A stretch of DNA of 64,000 nt from Stenotrophomonas sp. 24(2023) (GCF_030913365.1 NZ_CP133160.1:4316001-4380000), one strand, 5' to 3'; numbered from the stretch's first letter, positions 1-9,684 are shown. Translations and numbers: made by a program. Notes: generated by a model from the sequence alone, not told the origin.

Positions 1-454
1 CTTGCCCCTGCAGACCGTCGATCTGGCGGCGCTGTCGCGGCAGGTGCTCGAACGCAGTGCCGACCGCGCGGTGCAGGCCGGGGTGGATCTGGGCTACGAA
101 GGCCCGGACGAGGGCGTGCCGGTCCAGGGCGATGTGCCCTTGCTGCGTGAGGCACTGGGCAACCTGGTGGACAACGCGCTGCGCTATGGCCGTCCACGCG
201 GTGTTGTCACGCTGAGCGTAGCGATACAGCCCGGTGGCGTGCAGGTGTGTGTGGATGACGATGGTCCCGGCATCGCAGCCGGCGAACGCACCCGCGTCAC
301 GGAACGCTTCTATCGCGCCAGCAACAGCGGCGATGGCTGCGGGCTGGGGCTGGCCATCGTCAGCGAGATCGCCAACCGGCATGGCGCGCGGTTGACCATC
401 GCCACATCGCCGCTGGGCGGCGCGCGGGTGGGATTGCGGCTCCCCGCCCGGTAG
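1..454 (+). CDS. Sensor histidine kinase, C-terminal part (5' end outside window)
   Basis: Only the last 150 or so residues are present; the reading frame is open from the first bases, so the gene starts upstream of the window. The protein is the ATP-binding half of a membrane two-component kinase: an N box (GNLVDNALRYG, about residue 60 of the fragment), a G1 box (DDDGPGI) and a G2 box (GCGLGLAIV). These bind ATP for autophosphorylation of a histidine lying upstream of the window. The stop is a TAG in GGTAGGCG immediately before the SMAG repeat cluster. Its partner regulator is presumably upstream and cannot be seen, so the stimulus is unknown. Confidence 0.93.
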   Translation, partial: LPLQTVDLAALSRQVLERSADRAVQAGVDLGYEGPDEGVPVQGDVPLLREALGNLVDNALRYGRPRGVVTLSVAIQPGGVQVCVDDDGPGIAAGERTRVTERFYRASNSGDGCGLGLAIVSEIANRHGARLTIATSPLGGARVGLRLPAR

Positions 455-473
455 GCGAGCCGGCGACCCATCC

Positions 474-750
474 GGTGGACGCCAACCAAGGTTGGCATCT
501 ACCAAAGCCGGTATCAGGTCAGCGAGTCATCCGGTAGATGCCAACCTCGGTTGGCGCCGTTGATCTCCCATGTGCCAACCAAGGTTGGCATCTACCCAAG
601 CGGGATCGCGGGTCAGCGACTCATCCGGTAGACGCCAACCTTGGTTGGCGCCGTTGATCTCCGGTGTGCCAACCAAGGTTGGCATCTACCCAAGCGGGAT
701 TGCGGGCCGGTGATTCATCCGGTCGGTGCCAACCTCGGTTGGCACCGACC
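474..750. repeat. Cluster of six SMAG/REP-type GTAG palindromes
   Basis: The 310-base gap between the kinase and the mannosidase is almost entirely short palindromes built on GCCAACC-(T/A)(T/C/A)-GGTTGGC. They lie at about 474-503, 533-558, 571-596, 627-652, 664-690 and 721-750. Most carry GGTAGA or its complement TCTACC at one end, the hallmark of SMAG elements in S. maltophilia. Units face alternately, and the head-to-head pair at 531-624 is repeated almost exactly at 625-718 (94-base period). Such arrays fold into strong hairpins in RNA and may act as mRNA stabilisers or terminators between the convergent genes. No other feature is seen in this gap. Confidence 0.9.
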
Positions 751-764
751 AGAGCCGTATCGGG

Positions 765-3110
765 TCAGCGACTCATCGAATACGGCGCCTGTGCGCCCTG
801 CCCCGGCCAGGCGGTGTTCGCTTCGGCCTGCATGGTGAACTTCAGCTCGCCACCGGCCAGGATCTCGTCATGGCGCAGGAAGGTGCGCTGCAGCGGCTTG
901 CCGTTGAGGGTCACGCCACCGACGTAGGTGTGCTTGTCGTCCAGGCCGTCGGCGATGATCGTGAAGGTCTTGCCGTTGGGCAGGCGCATGGCGGTCTTCG
1001 GCAGGAACGGACGGCCGATGATGTACTCGCCCGAGCCCGGTGCCACCGGGTAGAAGCCCAGCGCGGTGAACACGTACCACGCCGACATCTGGCCCACGTC
1101 GTCATTGCCGGCCAGGCCATCGGGGCGGTCGGCGTACTGGGTGTCCATGATCTGCTTCAGGCGGGCCTGGGTGCGCCACGGCTGGCCGGCATAGGCATAC
1201 AGGTAGGCCACGTGGTGGCTCGGCTCGTTGCCGTGCGCGTACCAGCCGATCAGGCCGGTGATGTCTTCCATGTGCGCGAAGATCGACGGGTCGACCTTGG
1301 CATTGAATACATCATCCAGGCGCGCCAGCAGCTTGTCGCTGCCACCGTGCGCTGCCGCCAGGCCCGCCACGTCCTGTGGCACGTACCACGAATACTGCCA
1401 GGCATTGCCTTCGGTGTAGTCGGTGCCGTAGCCGCTGGCACTGGGGTCGAACGGCGTGCGGAACGAACCATCACGCTTGCGCGCGCGCATGAAGCCGGTG
1501 TCCTTGTCGAAGGCGTTGCGCCAGTTGGTCGCCCGCTTGTCGAAGGTGGCCGCCACGTCCTGCTTGCCCATCGCCTGCGCCATGCGTGCGATGGTCCAGT
1601 CGTCGAAGGCGTATTCCAGCGTCTTGCTGGCTGCTTCGCCTTCTTCATCGATCGGCACGTAGCCCAGCTCGCGGTATTGCGCGATGCCGTCATACGGGCC
1701 GTAGTTGGCGGTGGCCACCATCGCCTTCAGCGCCTTGTCGGCATCGAAGCCGCGGATGCCCTTCACGTAGGCATCGGCGATCACCGGCACGGCGTGGTAG
1801 CCGATCATGCACCAGTCTTCAAGGCCGTGGAACGACCACACCGGCAGCATGCCGTACGGGCTGCTTTCCTGGTGGGCCAGCATGGAGTTGATGAAATCGC
1901 TGGTGCGCTTTTCCGGCTGCACCAGGGTCAGCAACGGATGCAGCGCACGGTAGGTATCCCACAGCGAGAACGTGGAATAGTTGGTGAAACCGGTGGCCTT
2001 GTGCACGGCATTGTCGGCACCGCGGTACTGGCCATCGGCATCCATGAACAGCGTCGGGCCCAGCATGGTGTGGTACAGCGCGGTGTAGGTGCTGCGGCGC
2101 GCATGTTCAGGCGCATCGATATCCAGCACCGACAGCGCCTTGGTCCATTCCTGCTTCGCCTGCGCACGCACGCGGTCGAAGTCGAAATCCGGCACTTCCG
2201 CATCGAGGTTGGCGATGGCACCGGCTTCGCTGACCGGCGAAATGGCCACCTTCACCACCAGTGGTGCGTCCAGCTTGCCGAAATCGAAGGTGCCCACCAG
2301 CTGGCGGCCTTCGATCTGTGCACGCTGGCTCGGGTCCTTCTCCCCCGGGGGGGCGAAGCCCTTGTAGATGATGTCCTGCTCGGTGTTGTGCAGTTCATGG
2401 CGGGCCAATGGGCGCGAGAAGCGCATGGCGAAGTACAGCTGGCGGCCCGGCGCCCAGCCGCGCGTTTCGCGGAAACCGGTCACGGTGCCGTCCTCGCGCA
2501 CGCGCACCCGCGACCACAGCACCTTGCCCGGGTAGTCGTACATGCTGGTGCGCATGTCCACCAGCACCTTCGCATCGGTGCCCTTCGGGAAGGCGTAGCG
2601 GTGCACGCCCACGCGCGCACTGGTGGTCAGTTCGGCGCGGACCTTGTAGTCATCCAGGGTGACGGCGTAGTAGCCCGGCTCGGCCTTTTCATCATCGTGG
2701 CGGAAGCGCGAGGCGTAGCCGCTGCCCGGCTTGTCCGCATCGCCACGTTCCAGGCCCGGGGTGCCGGTGAACGGCATCACCAGGATGTCGCCCAGGTCCG
2801 AATGGCCGGTGCCGGAGAAATGCGTGTGCGAGAAGCCGACGATGCTGCTGTCGTCGTAGCGGTAGCCCGCCGCCCAGCCATAGGCCTTTTCACGCGGCTG
2901 GATGCGCGTGTCCGGGCTGAGCTGGACCATGCCGAACGGTACGGTGGCGCCCGGATAGGTATGGCCCTCGCCGCCGGTGCCGATGAACGGATCGACCGAG
3001 GCATAGGCCTTGTCGGCAGCGGTCTTGGCGGGGGCGGCGGCGCTGAGGCCGGAAGCGAACATCGCCGAGGCGGCGACAGCGATCAGGAAACGACGGTCCA
3101 ACGTGGGCAT
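765..3110 (-). CDS. GH92 family alpha-mannosidase, secreted
   Basis: A 781-residue protein with a cleavable signal peptide (residues 1 to about 25). The glycoside hydrolase family 92 N-terminal signature GTGGEGHTYPGATVPFG is at about residue 41 and the C-terminal signature GNDDVGQMSAWYVF at about residue 670, so both domains of the family are complete. GH92 enzymes are calcium-dependent exo-acting alpha-mannosidases, mostly cleaving alpha-1,2 links of host or fungal N-glycans in the periplasm or outside the cell. The aromatic motif around NEPSHHVAYLYAY is also typical. No strong Shine-Dalgarno precedes the ATG. It is a single-gene unit, convergent with the kinase fragment and divergent from the autotransporter. 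The exact linkage cleaved cannot be read from sequence. Confidence 0.93.
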   Translation of the reverse strand: MPTLDRRFLIAVAASAMFASGLSAAAPAKTAADKAYASVDPFIGTGGEGHTYPGATVPFGMVQLSPDTRIQPREKAYGWAAGYRYDDSSIVGFSHTHFSGTGHSDLGDILVMPFTGTPGLERGDADKPGSGYASRFRHDDEKAEPGYYAVTLDDYKVRAELTTSARVGVHRYAFPKGTDAKVLVDMRTSMYDYPGKVLWSRVRVREDGTVTGFRETRGWAPGRQLYFAMRFSRPLARHELHNTEQDIIYKGFAPPGEKDPSQRAQIEGRQLVGTFDFGKLDAPLVVKVAISPVSEAGAIANLDAEVPDFDFDRVRAQAKQEWTKALSVLDIDAPEHARRSTYTALYHTMLGPTLFMDADGQYRGADNAVHKATGFTNYSTFSLWDTYRALHPLLTLVQPEKRTSDFINSMLAHQESSPYGMLPVWSFHGLEDWCMIGYHAVPVIADAYVKGIRGFDADKALKAMVATANYGPYDGIAQYRELGYVPIDEEGEAASKTLEYAFDDWTIARMAQAMGKQDVAATFDKRATNWRNAFDKDTGFMRARKRDGSFRTPFDPSASGYGTDYTEGNAWQYSWYVPQDVAGLAAAHGGSDKLLARLDDVFNAKVDPSIFAHMEDITGLIGWYAHGNEPSHHVAYLYAYAGQPWRTQARLKQIMDTQYADRPDGLAGNDDVGQMSAWYVFTALGFYPVAPGSGEYIIGRPFLPKTAMRLPNGKTFTIIADGLDDKHTYVGGVTLNGKPLQRTFLRHDEILAGGELKFTMQAEANTAWPGQGAQAPYSMSR

Positions 3111-3254
3111 CGGTATTTAGATCGATTCAGGTGGTGGGCCGAGCATAGCACTGGGCAGTCCCCGTCGCATGTTGCATTGCGGCTGAGGGGGCCCCCGGCG
3201 CAGGCGCGTGGTCACACGCCCAGAACCGGACGCAATGCGCGGATCGACATGCTT

Positions 3255-3268
3255 TGCAACTTGTTGCA
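3255..3268. promoter_or_regulatory. Possible operator palindrome between mannosidase and autotransporter
   Basis: The 257-base divergent intergenic region carries an inverted repeat TGCAAC-TT-GTTGCA. It is the only clear dyad in this gap and lies about 100 bases before the autotransporter start. It could be a regulator site for either gene. No regulator gene lies beside it, so this is a weak call. Confidence 0.25.
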
Positions 3269-3367
3269 TGGCATCTGCGGCAGGGGCGGTGAACACTGAT
3301 AACGCGCCAAATACGTCACACACGACAGTCTCTGGCACATACCCCTATCCGTCGAGGAGGTCGCCCC

Positions 3368-6031
3368 ATGGTCATCCGCCCCGCCACCATCGCCCCGCTT
3401 GCCCGTCCGCTGGCGATGGCGCTGCTCGCCGTGCTGGCCTTGCCGGTGCCCTTTGCCCGGGCCGGCACTGTCTCAGGCCCGGGCGCGACCCACACCGTGC
3501 AACCAGGTGATCGGGTGGAGGACTGGTTCGTCAACGATGGGGCGCTGCTCCAACTGCTGCCGCAATCCGAGGTGCTGAACACGTTCGTGACCGATTCGCG
3601 GATGGAAGCGACCGACGCCCGGATCGATTTCATCAATGCCAGAGGCGGGCATGTGGATATCCGGGGCGGGACATTGGGCAATCCCGTTCGTGGGGGGTAT
3701 GCAGCGCTGATCAACAACAGCATGGCCCGGCTGGAAGCGGTGGATGTCACCGTCTTCGGCATCGGCCTCTGGGCGCTACGTGCCAGTACTGAACTCGAGG
3801 TCATCCGCTCGACAGTGACCACCACCCAAATCGGCGTGGATGTCCAGGAAGGCGCGGCCATCCGCCTGCAGGACGTCCAGCTGCAAGCCACCAACACCGG
3901 CAACGGCATTGGCATCCGGCTTGCGGACAGCCGCGCCACCGTCGTCGACAGCCGGATCCAGTCCGGTCACACCGGCGTGTCCATGACCAACAGCGAAGCG
4001 GACATCATCGGCAGCACCGTGGCTGGGCGTACGCGCGGGGTGCTGGTCACCACCACCGCCGGTGCGGCCATGCCTGCACATGCGCGGCTGGACACCACCG
4101 AGGTCACCGCGACCGCCGGCCCGGCGGTGCTGCTGTCCGGGCCCAGCGCACTGACCCTGCGCGGCAGCCACCTGCAGGGGGCTGGCAGCAACGGCATCGG
4201 CGTACTGGCGCAGGGTGACATCACCCTGGCCGCCTACGGCAGCCGCATCGAAGGCGTCCTCAGCGGACTGCGCATCGAAACGCCTGCCCGCAGCAGCATC
4301 CTGCTGGACGGTACGCATATCGTGGCAACCGGTGGTGATGCGATCCAGGTGGACGGGACCGCGAGCGCGCTGGCCCGCATCGACCTGCGCAACGGCACCA
4401 CGCTCGCTGCCAGCAGCGGCATCCTGCTCCATGCACAGGCCAGTAGCCAGGTGGACCTGCGGGTTTCGGCCTCGCACCTGGTGGGCGATCTGGTCGGCCA
4501 GAACATGACCACCGGGTTGGACGTGACCCTGGGCGATGGTGCCACGCTGACCGGTCGCATCGACGGTGGCCGGGCCATTGCCATCCACGATGCGCAGTGG
4601 CAGCTGACCGGCGACAGCACGATCGCAAGCCTGCAGGTCGGCCCCGAAGCGGTGGTGGCGCTCGGCCGGGGCGACACGTTCCACCGTCTGGCCATCAGCG
4701 ATGATTTCACCGGCAACGGCGGCACGCTGCTGTTCAACACGGTGCTGGCCGGCGATGACGCGGCGACCGACACGCTGGTGATCGCTGGCGACACCCATGG
4801 CACCGCCAACGTGCGCGTCAACAACATCGGCGGAGCCGGCGCACAGACCACCCAGGGCATCGAGCTGATTTCAGTAGGCGGGGCGTCCAACGGCCAGTTC
4901 ACCCTGGCCGGCCGCGCCGTGGGCGGCCAGTACGACTACTTCCTGCACAAGGGCACTGGCACCGATGGCAACTGGTACCTGCGCTCGGTGCTGCCGACGC
5001 CGCCGGACCCCTGCGTGGTCGATCCCGCCGCCTGTACGCCGCCGGTCGATCCGGTCACCCCGGTCGATCCTGGCGAGGAAACTCCGCCACCCGGCCCGGA
5101 CCCCGAGCCGATCCTGCGCCCGGAAGGCGGCGCATACGTGGCCAACCTGCGTGCCTCGCAGGACATGTTCCGCATCGGCTACCACGCGCGCCGTGCCGGC
5201 CAGAACGGCGGCCGCGCCTGGGCGCGTGTGGACGGTGACCGGCAGGGTTTCGATGCGGCAGGCCGGCAGCTGGAGATCCATGGCAACAGCCAGGCGCTGA
5301 GCGTGGGCACCGATCTGTGGCGCGCCGGCAACGGCAGCAGCGTCGGCGTGATGCTGTCCAGCGGCAACGCCACCAGCACCTCCACCAATCCGCTCAGCGG
5401 CTACTACGCGCGCGGCAAGGTGAAGGGTGAAGCGCTGGGCCTGTACGGCACGTGGCGCGGTGGCCCGCTGGCCGACCCGCATGCCGGCTTCTATGTGGAC
5501 GGCTCGGTGCAGCGGGCACGGTTCCGCAACCGCGTGGAAGGCGTGAGCCTGATGGCCGAGCGCTATGGCAGCCGCGCCTGGCAGGGGGCGCTCGAAACCG
5601 GCTACGCATTCCGTCTGCGCGGCGCGTCCAGCAGCAGCCTGTACCTGGAGCCGCAGCTGCAGGTGGGCTACACCCGCTGGAGCGATACCCGCCACACCGA
5701 AGCCAACGGCACGGTGGTGACCACCGACGATGCCGATGGCCTGTTCGGGCGCGCCGGCCTGCGCCTGTCCGGCGTGACCCGCTGGGAAGGCCGTGCCGCA
5801 CAGGTGCAGCCGTACCTGGCCGCCCACTGGCTGCACAGCCGCGCCGACGCGCGGGTGCGCATGGATGGCGAACGGGTGGAGGCGCGTATTCCACGCAGCC
5901 GTGCCGAAGTGAGCGCCGGTGCCTCGGTGACGTTTGCCAACGGCCTGGGCGTGTGGGGCGGCCTGGCCCGCCAGCAGGCCAGCGGCTACCACCTGACCAG
6001 CGCGCAGCTGGGCATGAGCTACGCCTGGTAA
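3368..6031 (+). CDS. Autotransporter (type Va), pertactin-like passenger with C-terminal beta-barrel
   Basis: An 887-residue protein with a signal peptide ending near residue 32 (PVPFARA). A Gly/Asn/Thr-rich passenger of short repeating strands follows (about 33-535), as in right-handed beta-helices. A proline-rich hinge with two cysteines comes next (about 545-585). The last 290 residues form an autotransporter barrel ending in SYAW, with the aromatic terminal residue that BAM recognises. The start is well supported by GAGGAGG seven bases upstream. It should display its passenger on the cell surface and probably acts in adhesion or biofilm. No protease catalytic motif was seen. It is monocistronic. 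Confidence 0.92.
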   Translation: MVIRPATIAPLARPLAMALLAVLALPVPFARAGTVSGPGATHTVQPGDRVEDWFVNDGALLQLLPQSEVLNTFVTDSRMEATDARIDFINARGGHVDIRGGTLGNPVRGGYAALINNSMARLEAVDVTVFGIGLWALRASTELEVIRSTVTTTQIGVDVQEGAAIRLQDVQLQATNTGNGIGIRLADSRATVVDSRIQSGHTGVSMTNSEADIIGSTVAGRTRGVLVTTTAGAAMPAHARLDTTEVTATAGPAVLLSGPSALTLRGSHLQGAGSNGIGVLAQGDITLAAYGSRIEGVLSGLRIETPARSSILLDGTHIVATGGDAIQVDGTASALARIDLRNGTTLAASSGILLHAQASSQVDLRVSASHLVGDLVGQNMTTGLDVTLGDGATLTGRIDGGRAIAIHDAQWQLTGDSTIASLQVGPEAVVALGRGDTFHRLAISDDFTGNGGTLLFNTVLAGDDAATDTLVIAGDTHGTANVRVNNIGGAGAQTTQGIELISVGGASNGQFTLAGRAVGGQYDYFLHKGTGTDGNWYLRSVLPTPPDPCVVDPAACTPPVDPVTPVDPGEETPPPGPDPEPILRPEGGAYVANLRASQDMFRIGYHARRAGQNGGRAWARVDGDRQGFDAAGRQLEIHGNSQALSVGTDLWRAGNGSSVGVMLSSGNATSTSTNPLSGYYARGKVKGEALGLYGTWRGGPLADPHAGFYVDGSVQRARFRNRVEGVSLMAERYGSRAWQGALETGYAFRLRGASSSSLYLEPQLQVGYTRWSDTRHTEANGTVVTTDDADGLFGRAGLRLSGVTRWEGRAAQVQPYLAAHWLHSRADARVRMDGERVEARIPRSRAEVSAGASVTFANGLGVWGGLARQQASGYHLTSAQLGMSYAW

Positions 6032-6097
6032 GCGCGGCGCCCGGCGGGGACAGCGGGTTCAGCAGGAGCGTCGTCCCACGCAGGAAAGGGATGCCGG

Positions 6098-6514
6098 TCA
6101 CGCCGCCAGGGCGCGCTGGATGTCTTCCAGTGGCGCATTGGTCAGGTCCTTGGCCAGATCATGCAGCAGGCGCGCCTGCGCTTCCTTGTGCAGCAGCGGG
6201 CGGATACGCCCGAGCGTGGTCGGGTCGGCCACCAGCACGAAATGCGTATAGCGGCCGTGCAGGGCATCGTCGTTGATCTGCTCGGCCACCTGCTTGGCAA
6301 AGGTGGCCTCATTGAGCTGGGACGGCGACATGTCCGGCGGCACCGCACCGGAGGGCCCCTGCCCGGACACGCCTTCGGCGCTGAATTCCTGCAGGTTCAG
6401 TTCGCCTTCCTGCTTCAAGGCCAGCGCGTGATCGCTGCCGACATTGGTGAACACACGTGCGGAGCCGCCATTGGCCACGATGATCAGGGTGCCCTGGGGA
6501 ATGCGCGGGGTCAT
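6098..6514 (-). CDS. Host attachment family protein (Host_attach, PF10116-like)
   Basis: A 138-residue soluble protein with no signal peptide. The N-terminus (TLIIVANGGSARVF) and the motif HFVLVADPTTLGRIRPLL followed by KDLTNAPLEDIQRAL match the family first described in Agrobacterium as required for attachment to host cells. The biochemical role of the family is unknown; the fold resembles the archaeal release-factor/Dom34-type middle domain. The start is supported by CAGGAG eight bases upstream. The gene is convergent with the autotransporter and divergent from the MBL-fold gene. Confidence 0.85.
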   Translation of the reverse strand: MTPRIPQGTLIIVANGGSARVFTNVGSDHALALKQEGELNLQEFSAEGVSGQGPSGAVPPDMSPSQLNEATFAKQVAEQINDDALHGRYTHFVLVADPTTLGRIRPLLHKEAQARLLHDLAKDLTNAPLEDIQRALAA

Positions 6515-6727
6515 GGTCTGCTCCTGGAAGAAGGGGATTCCACCCTAGAAGGCCGCCTGTAAGCGCCACGACCAGGCCCTGTGCAGAGGGTGTCATCGGG
6601 TTCAGGGCACACCGTCTGCCGGTGCTTGCTGCCGGCCGGTGTAGGGCCGGCCCCGACTGCCCGCAGTGGCCGCCGCGTGCAACAGTAGCGGCGCGTACAC
6701 GGACGCAAGCCATGCAGGATGCAGACC

Positions 6728-8053
6728 ATGACCGATGCTCCCCGGAATAAAAACGCCTACCCACTGCCGAAAGGCACGCTCTACGCGCGGCTGGACCAGC
6801 GGTACGCCATCCAGGACTACGCTCCGGACCTTCCCTGCCTGCGGCTGGTGGGGGTGAGCGCTGGCGATTTCCAGGCCCGGGCATTCAACGAAGCGCAGGC
6901 AGAGGTCTTCCTGCTGGACATCGCCTGGCATGACGTATGCCGTAGCAGGCCCCACGACCCCCTGTGGGAAGCGCTGCGGCCATCGTTCCGTCGCTATCTC
7001 GAACAGGACGCTGGGCGGGACGATGAGTGGGACGACGAGTGGGACGATGAGTGGGATGGCAACGACACGGACGCCCAGGCGGTCGTGCCGTGGATCAAGG
7101 TCCGCTACCGGCGGGCCCGCCGACCGACCGGCAGCTATGGCTATTGCCTGTTCCAGGGCGTGCGGACACCCACCTACCTGCACATCATGAGCCTGCAGCT
7201 GGTCGCCGGGCCGGCCATCACGCCGCCCCCGCTGTTGCCACTGCCTGTGCCAGCCCCCGCTCCGGCGCCCGTTCCCGCGCCGCCGATGGCCACGCCCCTG
7301 TCTGTCACGGCCTTCCATGTCGGGCAGGGCATGTGCAGCCTGATCACCCATGGCCAGCATGGCCTGCTGCTGGACTGCGGCGCCGGCACGCCGATCAAGC
7401 GCCCGGCCTACCTGGCCGGACCCGCTCCCGCCGGCCCCTTCATCAACGATCTGCACACTGCCATCCAGCCCCTGTCGACACTGGAGGCCATCGTTTCGCA
7501 TGCGGACTCGGACCACTGGCGCCTGCTCGACTGGGATCCCGCGCTTGCTGCCGGCGTCGGGCGCATCATCGTGCCGGTCGGCCTGGCTCCGTTGCCGTTC
7601 AAATCCCCCGCACTGGCCGGCAAGGTCGTTGCCGCAGGCGACCACACCGTACCACTGGGCACTGCCACGCTGTCGGTCATGCGGACCGCGCCGTCCTGCG
7701 CCGACTCCAATGGCAAGGCGCTGGTGGCCCGGCTCAGCATGGACGGCCAGACCCTGCTGTTCCCGGGTGATTACCACTACAACCGGTTCGCCAGCGACGG
7801 CAATCCCTCGATCAAGGCACTGGTCGGCGTACCGTGCGATGCGGTGGTGGTACCGCACCATGGCAGTGATGGCAGCAAGCACGCGGTTCCACCGGCCGCT
7901 GTTGCAGGCGTGTCCAAAGCGTTCTTTTCGGCGGGCAACCACTCCGGCTACAAGCATCCACGCGCCACATCCCTGGCCGCGCATGCCGGGGCCGGGTACG
8001 CGGTCATCAGCAACACCCTGTTGGCCCATATCGCGGCCCAGCCACTGCCCTGA
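6728..8053 (+). CDS. ComEC-like metallo-beta-lactamase-fold protein with acidic N-terminal domain
   Basis: About 441 residues. The start at 6728 is chosen because AGGA lies eight bases upstream; an in-frame ATG at 6719 is possible. The N-terminal part (about 1-155) is unrecognised and contains a threefold acidic/tryptophan repeat (DEWDDEWDDEWDG, near residue 100). A Pro/Ala linker (about 165-190) leads to a metallo-beta-lactamase domain. Its metal ligands are visible: SHADSDHW (HxDxDH), FPGDYHY and PHHGSDG. This arrangement resembles the C-terminal hydrolase of the ComEC/Rec2 competence proteins but lacks membrane segments. Free-standing enzymes of this type are thought to be nucleases or phosphodiesterases; substrate and process are unknown here. 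It is convergent with the HWE kinase. Confidence 0.8.
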   Translation: MTDAPRNKNAYPLPKGTLYARLDQRYAIQDYAPDLPCLRLVGVSAGDFQARAFNEAQAEVFLLDIAWHDVCRSRPHDPLWEALRPSFRRYLEQDAGRDDEWDDEWDDEWDGNDTDAQAVVPWIKVRYRRARRPTGSYGYCLFQGVRTPTYLHIMSLQLVAGPAITPPPLLPLPVPAPAPAPVPAPPMATPLSVTAFHVGQGMCSLITHGQHGLLLDCGAGTPIKRPAYLAGPAPAGPFINDLHTAIQPLSTLEAIVSHADSDHWRLLDWDPALAAGVGRIIVPVGLAPLPFKSPALAGKVVAAGDHTVPLGTATLSVMRTAPSCADSNGKALVARLSMDGQTLLFPGDYHYNRFASDGNPSIKALVGVPCDAVVVPHHGSDGSKHAVPPAAVAGVSKAFFSAGNHSGYKHPRATSLAAHAGAGYAVISNTLLAHIAAQPLP

Positions 8054-8088
8054 TGCCGCTGCGCAGAACGGGGCCCGAGGCCGCAGGC

Positions 8089-9684
8089 TCAGCTTTCCGG
8101 CGCGTCGGTCTGCAGCAGGCTGTCGCGGTCGCGCAGTGGAAAACGTATCCAGGCCTCGGTGCCATCGGCGGCGAAGCGCAGGCGGCCGGTGCCGGCCAGT
8201 TCATAGGGCACCCGCTGTTCGATCAGCGCACGGCCCAGGCCCTTGCGCTGGGGCGCCACCCAACCTTCCAGCGGCGGATGCCGTTCCTGCCAGTGCAGTT
8301 CCAGCCAGCACTCGCCACCGGTCCGCCTGGCCAGCCGCCACGCCACGTGGACCTGGCCACCGGCAACCGACAGCGCACCGTGCTTGAGCGCATTGGTGCC
8401 CAGTTCGTGCACCGCCAGCGACAGCACTTCGGCGGCCTTGGGCGGCAGCAGCACATCCTCGCCCTCCAGCTGGTACTGGCTGGCATCGTGGGCCTGCGCG
8501 GCCAGCTCCTCTTCCAGCATGCCGCGCAGGCACACGCCGGCATTGGCCGTGCGGGTCAGCAGCGCCTGCGTGCGGGCCAGCGACATCAGGCGGCCGGACA
8601 GGCGCTCGGCATAATCATCCACGGTGGTGGCCGAATCGCGGGTACGCACGGCGATGGCATTGATCACCGCCATGATGTTGCGCACGCGGTGCTGAAGCTC
8701 CGCCAGCAGCACGGCCTGCCGCTCGGTCGCGCGCTTGAGCGCATCGATGTCCATCACGATGCTGAAGGCCCCGTTGATGCCGCCCTGCCCATCGTGCAGC
8801 GGGGCCGCGGCCACCCGCGTCCAGCGCGCCTGGCCATCCTCGTGGGTGAACAGGAAGTCCATGCCCGGCACGACCGTTTCCCCGCGCAACGCGCGGGCGG
8901 CGGCGAAATCGGCGGGCTGCACCGGCGATCCATCGGCATGCCAGCCCTGCCAGCGCACGGCGTTGTCCGGATCGTTGGACGGCACCCGATTGCTGGGCAG
9001 GTAGGTGCGCATGCGGTCATTGCTCATCTGCACCTGGCCATCGGTGCCGATCAGGCAGACCCCCACCGGCAGCACCTTGAACAGCAGCGCCAGGCGGCGC
9101 TCGCTGTCGCGACGCCGCGCCTGTTCGCGGTCGCGCGAGGCCCGCGCGGCGTGTACGGTCGTGGTTTCGAACATCGTCACCAGCACGCCGTCGATGCCCC
9201 CATCGTCGTCCCGCAGCGGGCTGTAGCTGATGGTGAACCAGACATCTTCCAACCGGCCCCTGCGCGCCAGGGGATACAGCTTGTCCTGGAAGGTCACGGT
9301 TTCCCCGCGCCACACCCGTTCATAGATCGGCCCGTTGATGTGCCACACCTCGGGCCAGCACGCGGCGGTGGCCTGGCCCAGCCCGCCCGGATGCCGGTCG
9401 GCCAGGATCTGGGCATAGCCATCGTTGTACAGCTGCACCAGATCCGGCCCCCACAGCACGATCATCGGGAAGCCATGGGCCAGCATCAGGTCCACGCTCG
9501 CGCGCAGGTGCGGGGGCCAGCCCGTGCGCGGGCCCAGCGCCGTGCCCGACCAGTCGAAGCCGGCAATGCGCAGGGCCATGCCGCCAGCGCCGGCGGCCCG
9601 CACAGCCCCATGCATGCCTGCCGGTGGCGGCTGGGGCCCGGAAGCACCGGCCTGGCTGGCCATGCCCGCCGGATCAGGCAACAT
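8089..9684 (-). CDS. PAS-domain sensor histidine kinase, HWE/HisKA_2 family
   Basis: About 531 residues when started at 9684, an ATG overlapping the preceding response-regulator gene by 11 bases; a longer in-frame start at 9738 lies deep inside that gene and is unlikely. There is no signal peptide or membrane segment, so it is a cytoplasmic sensor. The N-terminal half contains PAS-like segments (around residues 40-160 and 170-290). The phospho-acceptor motif LQHRVRN is near residue 310 and the N box HELGTNALKHG near residue 410, as in HWE/HisKA_2 kinases that often sense light, redox or general stress. The stimulus is not identifiable, because the canonical LOV cysteine motif was not seen. 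It forms a two-gene unit with the receiver protein. Confidence 0.9.
   Translation of the reverse strand: MLPDPAGMASQAGASGPQPPPAGMHGAVRAAGAGGMALRIAGFDWSGTALGPRTGWPPHLRASVDLMLAHGFPMIVLWGPDLVQLYNDGYAQILADRHPGGLGQATAACWPEVWHINGPIYERVWRGETVTFQDKLYPLARRGRLEDVWFTISYSPLRDDDGGIDGVLVTMFETTTVHAARASRDREQARRRDSERRLALLFKVLPVGVCLIGTDGQVQMSNDRMRTYLPSNRVPSNDPDNAVRWQGWHADGSPVQPADFAAARALRGETVVPGMDFLFTHEDGQARWTRVAAAPLHDGQGGINGAFSIVMDIDALKRATERQAVLLAELQHRVRNIMAVINAIAVRTRDSATTVDDYAERLSGRLMSLARTQALLTRTANAGVCLRGMLEEELAAQAHDASQYQLEGEDVLLPPKAAEVLSLAVHELGTNALKHGALSVAGGQVHVAWRLARRTGGECWLELHWQERHPPLEGWVAPQRKGLGRALIEQRVPYELAGTGRLRFAADGTEAWIRFPLRDRDSLLQTDAPES

Noticed and set aside
726..3299. 857-residue plus-strand frame across the mannosidase
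   Set aside because: Opposite the GH92 gene, with no recognisable domain; composition is typical of an antisense shadow.
6636..6660. Single SMAG-like element (GTAGGGCCGGCC) before the MBL gene
   Set aside because: Only a partial palindrome with GTAG; too degenerate to call in such GC-rich sequence.
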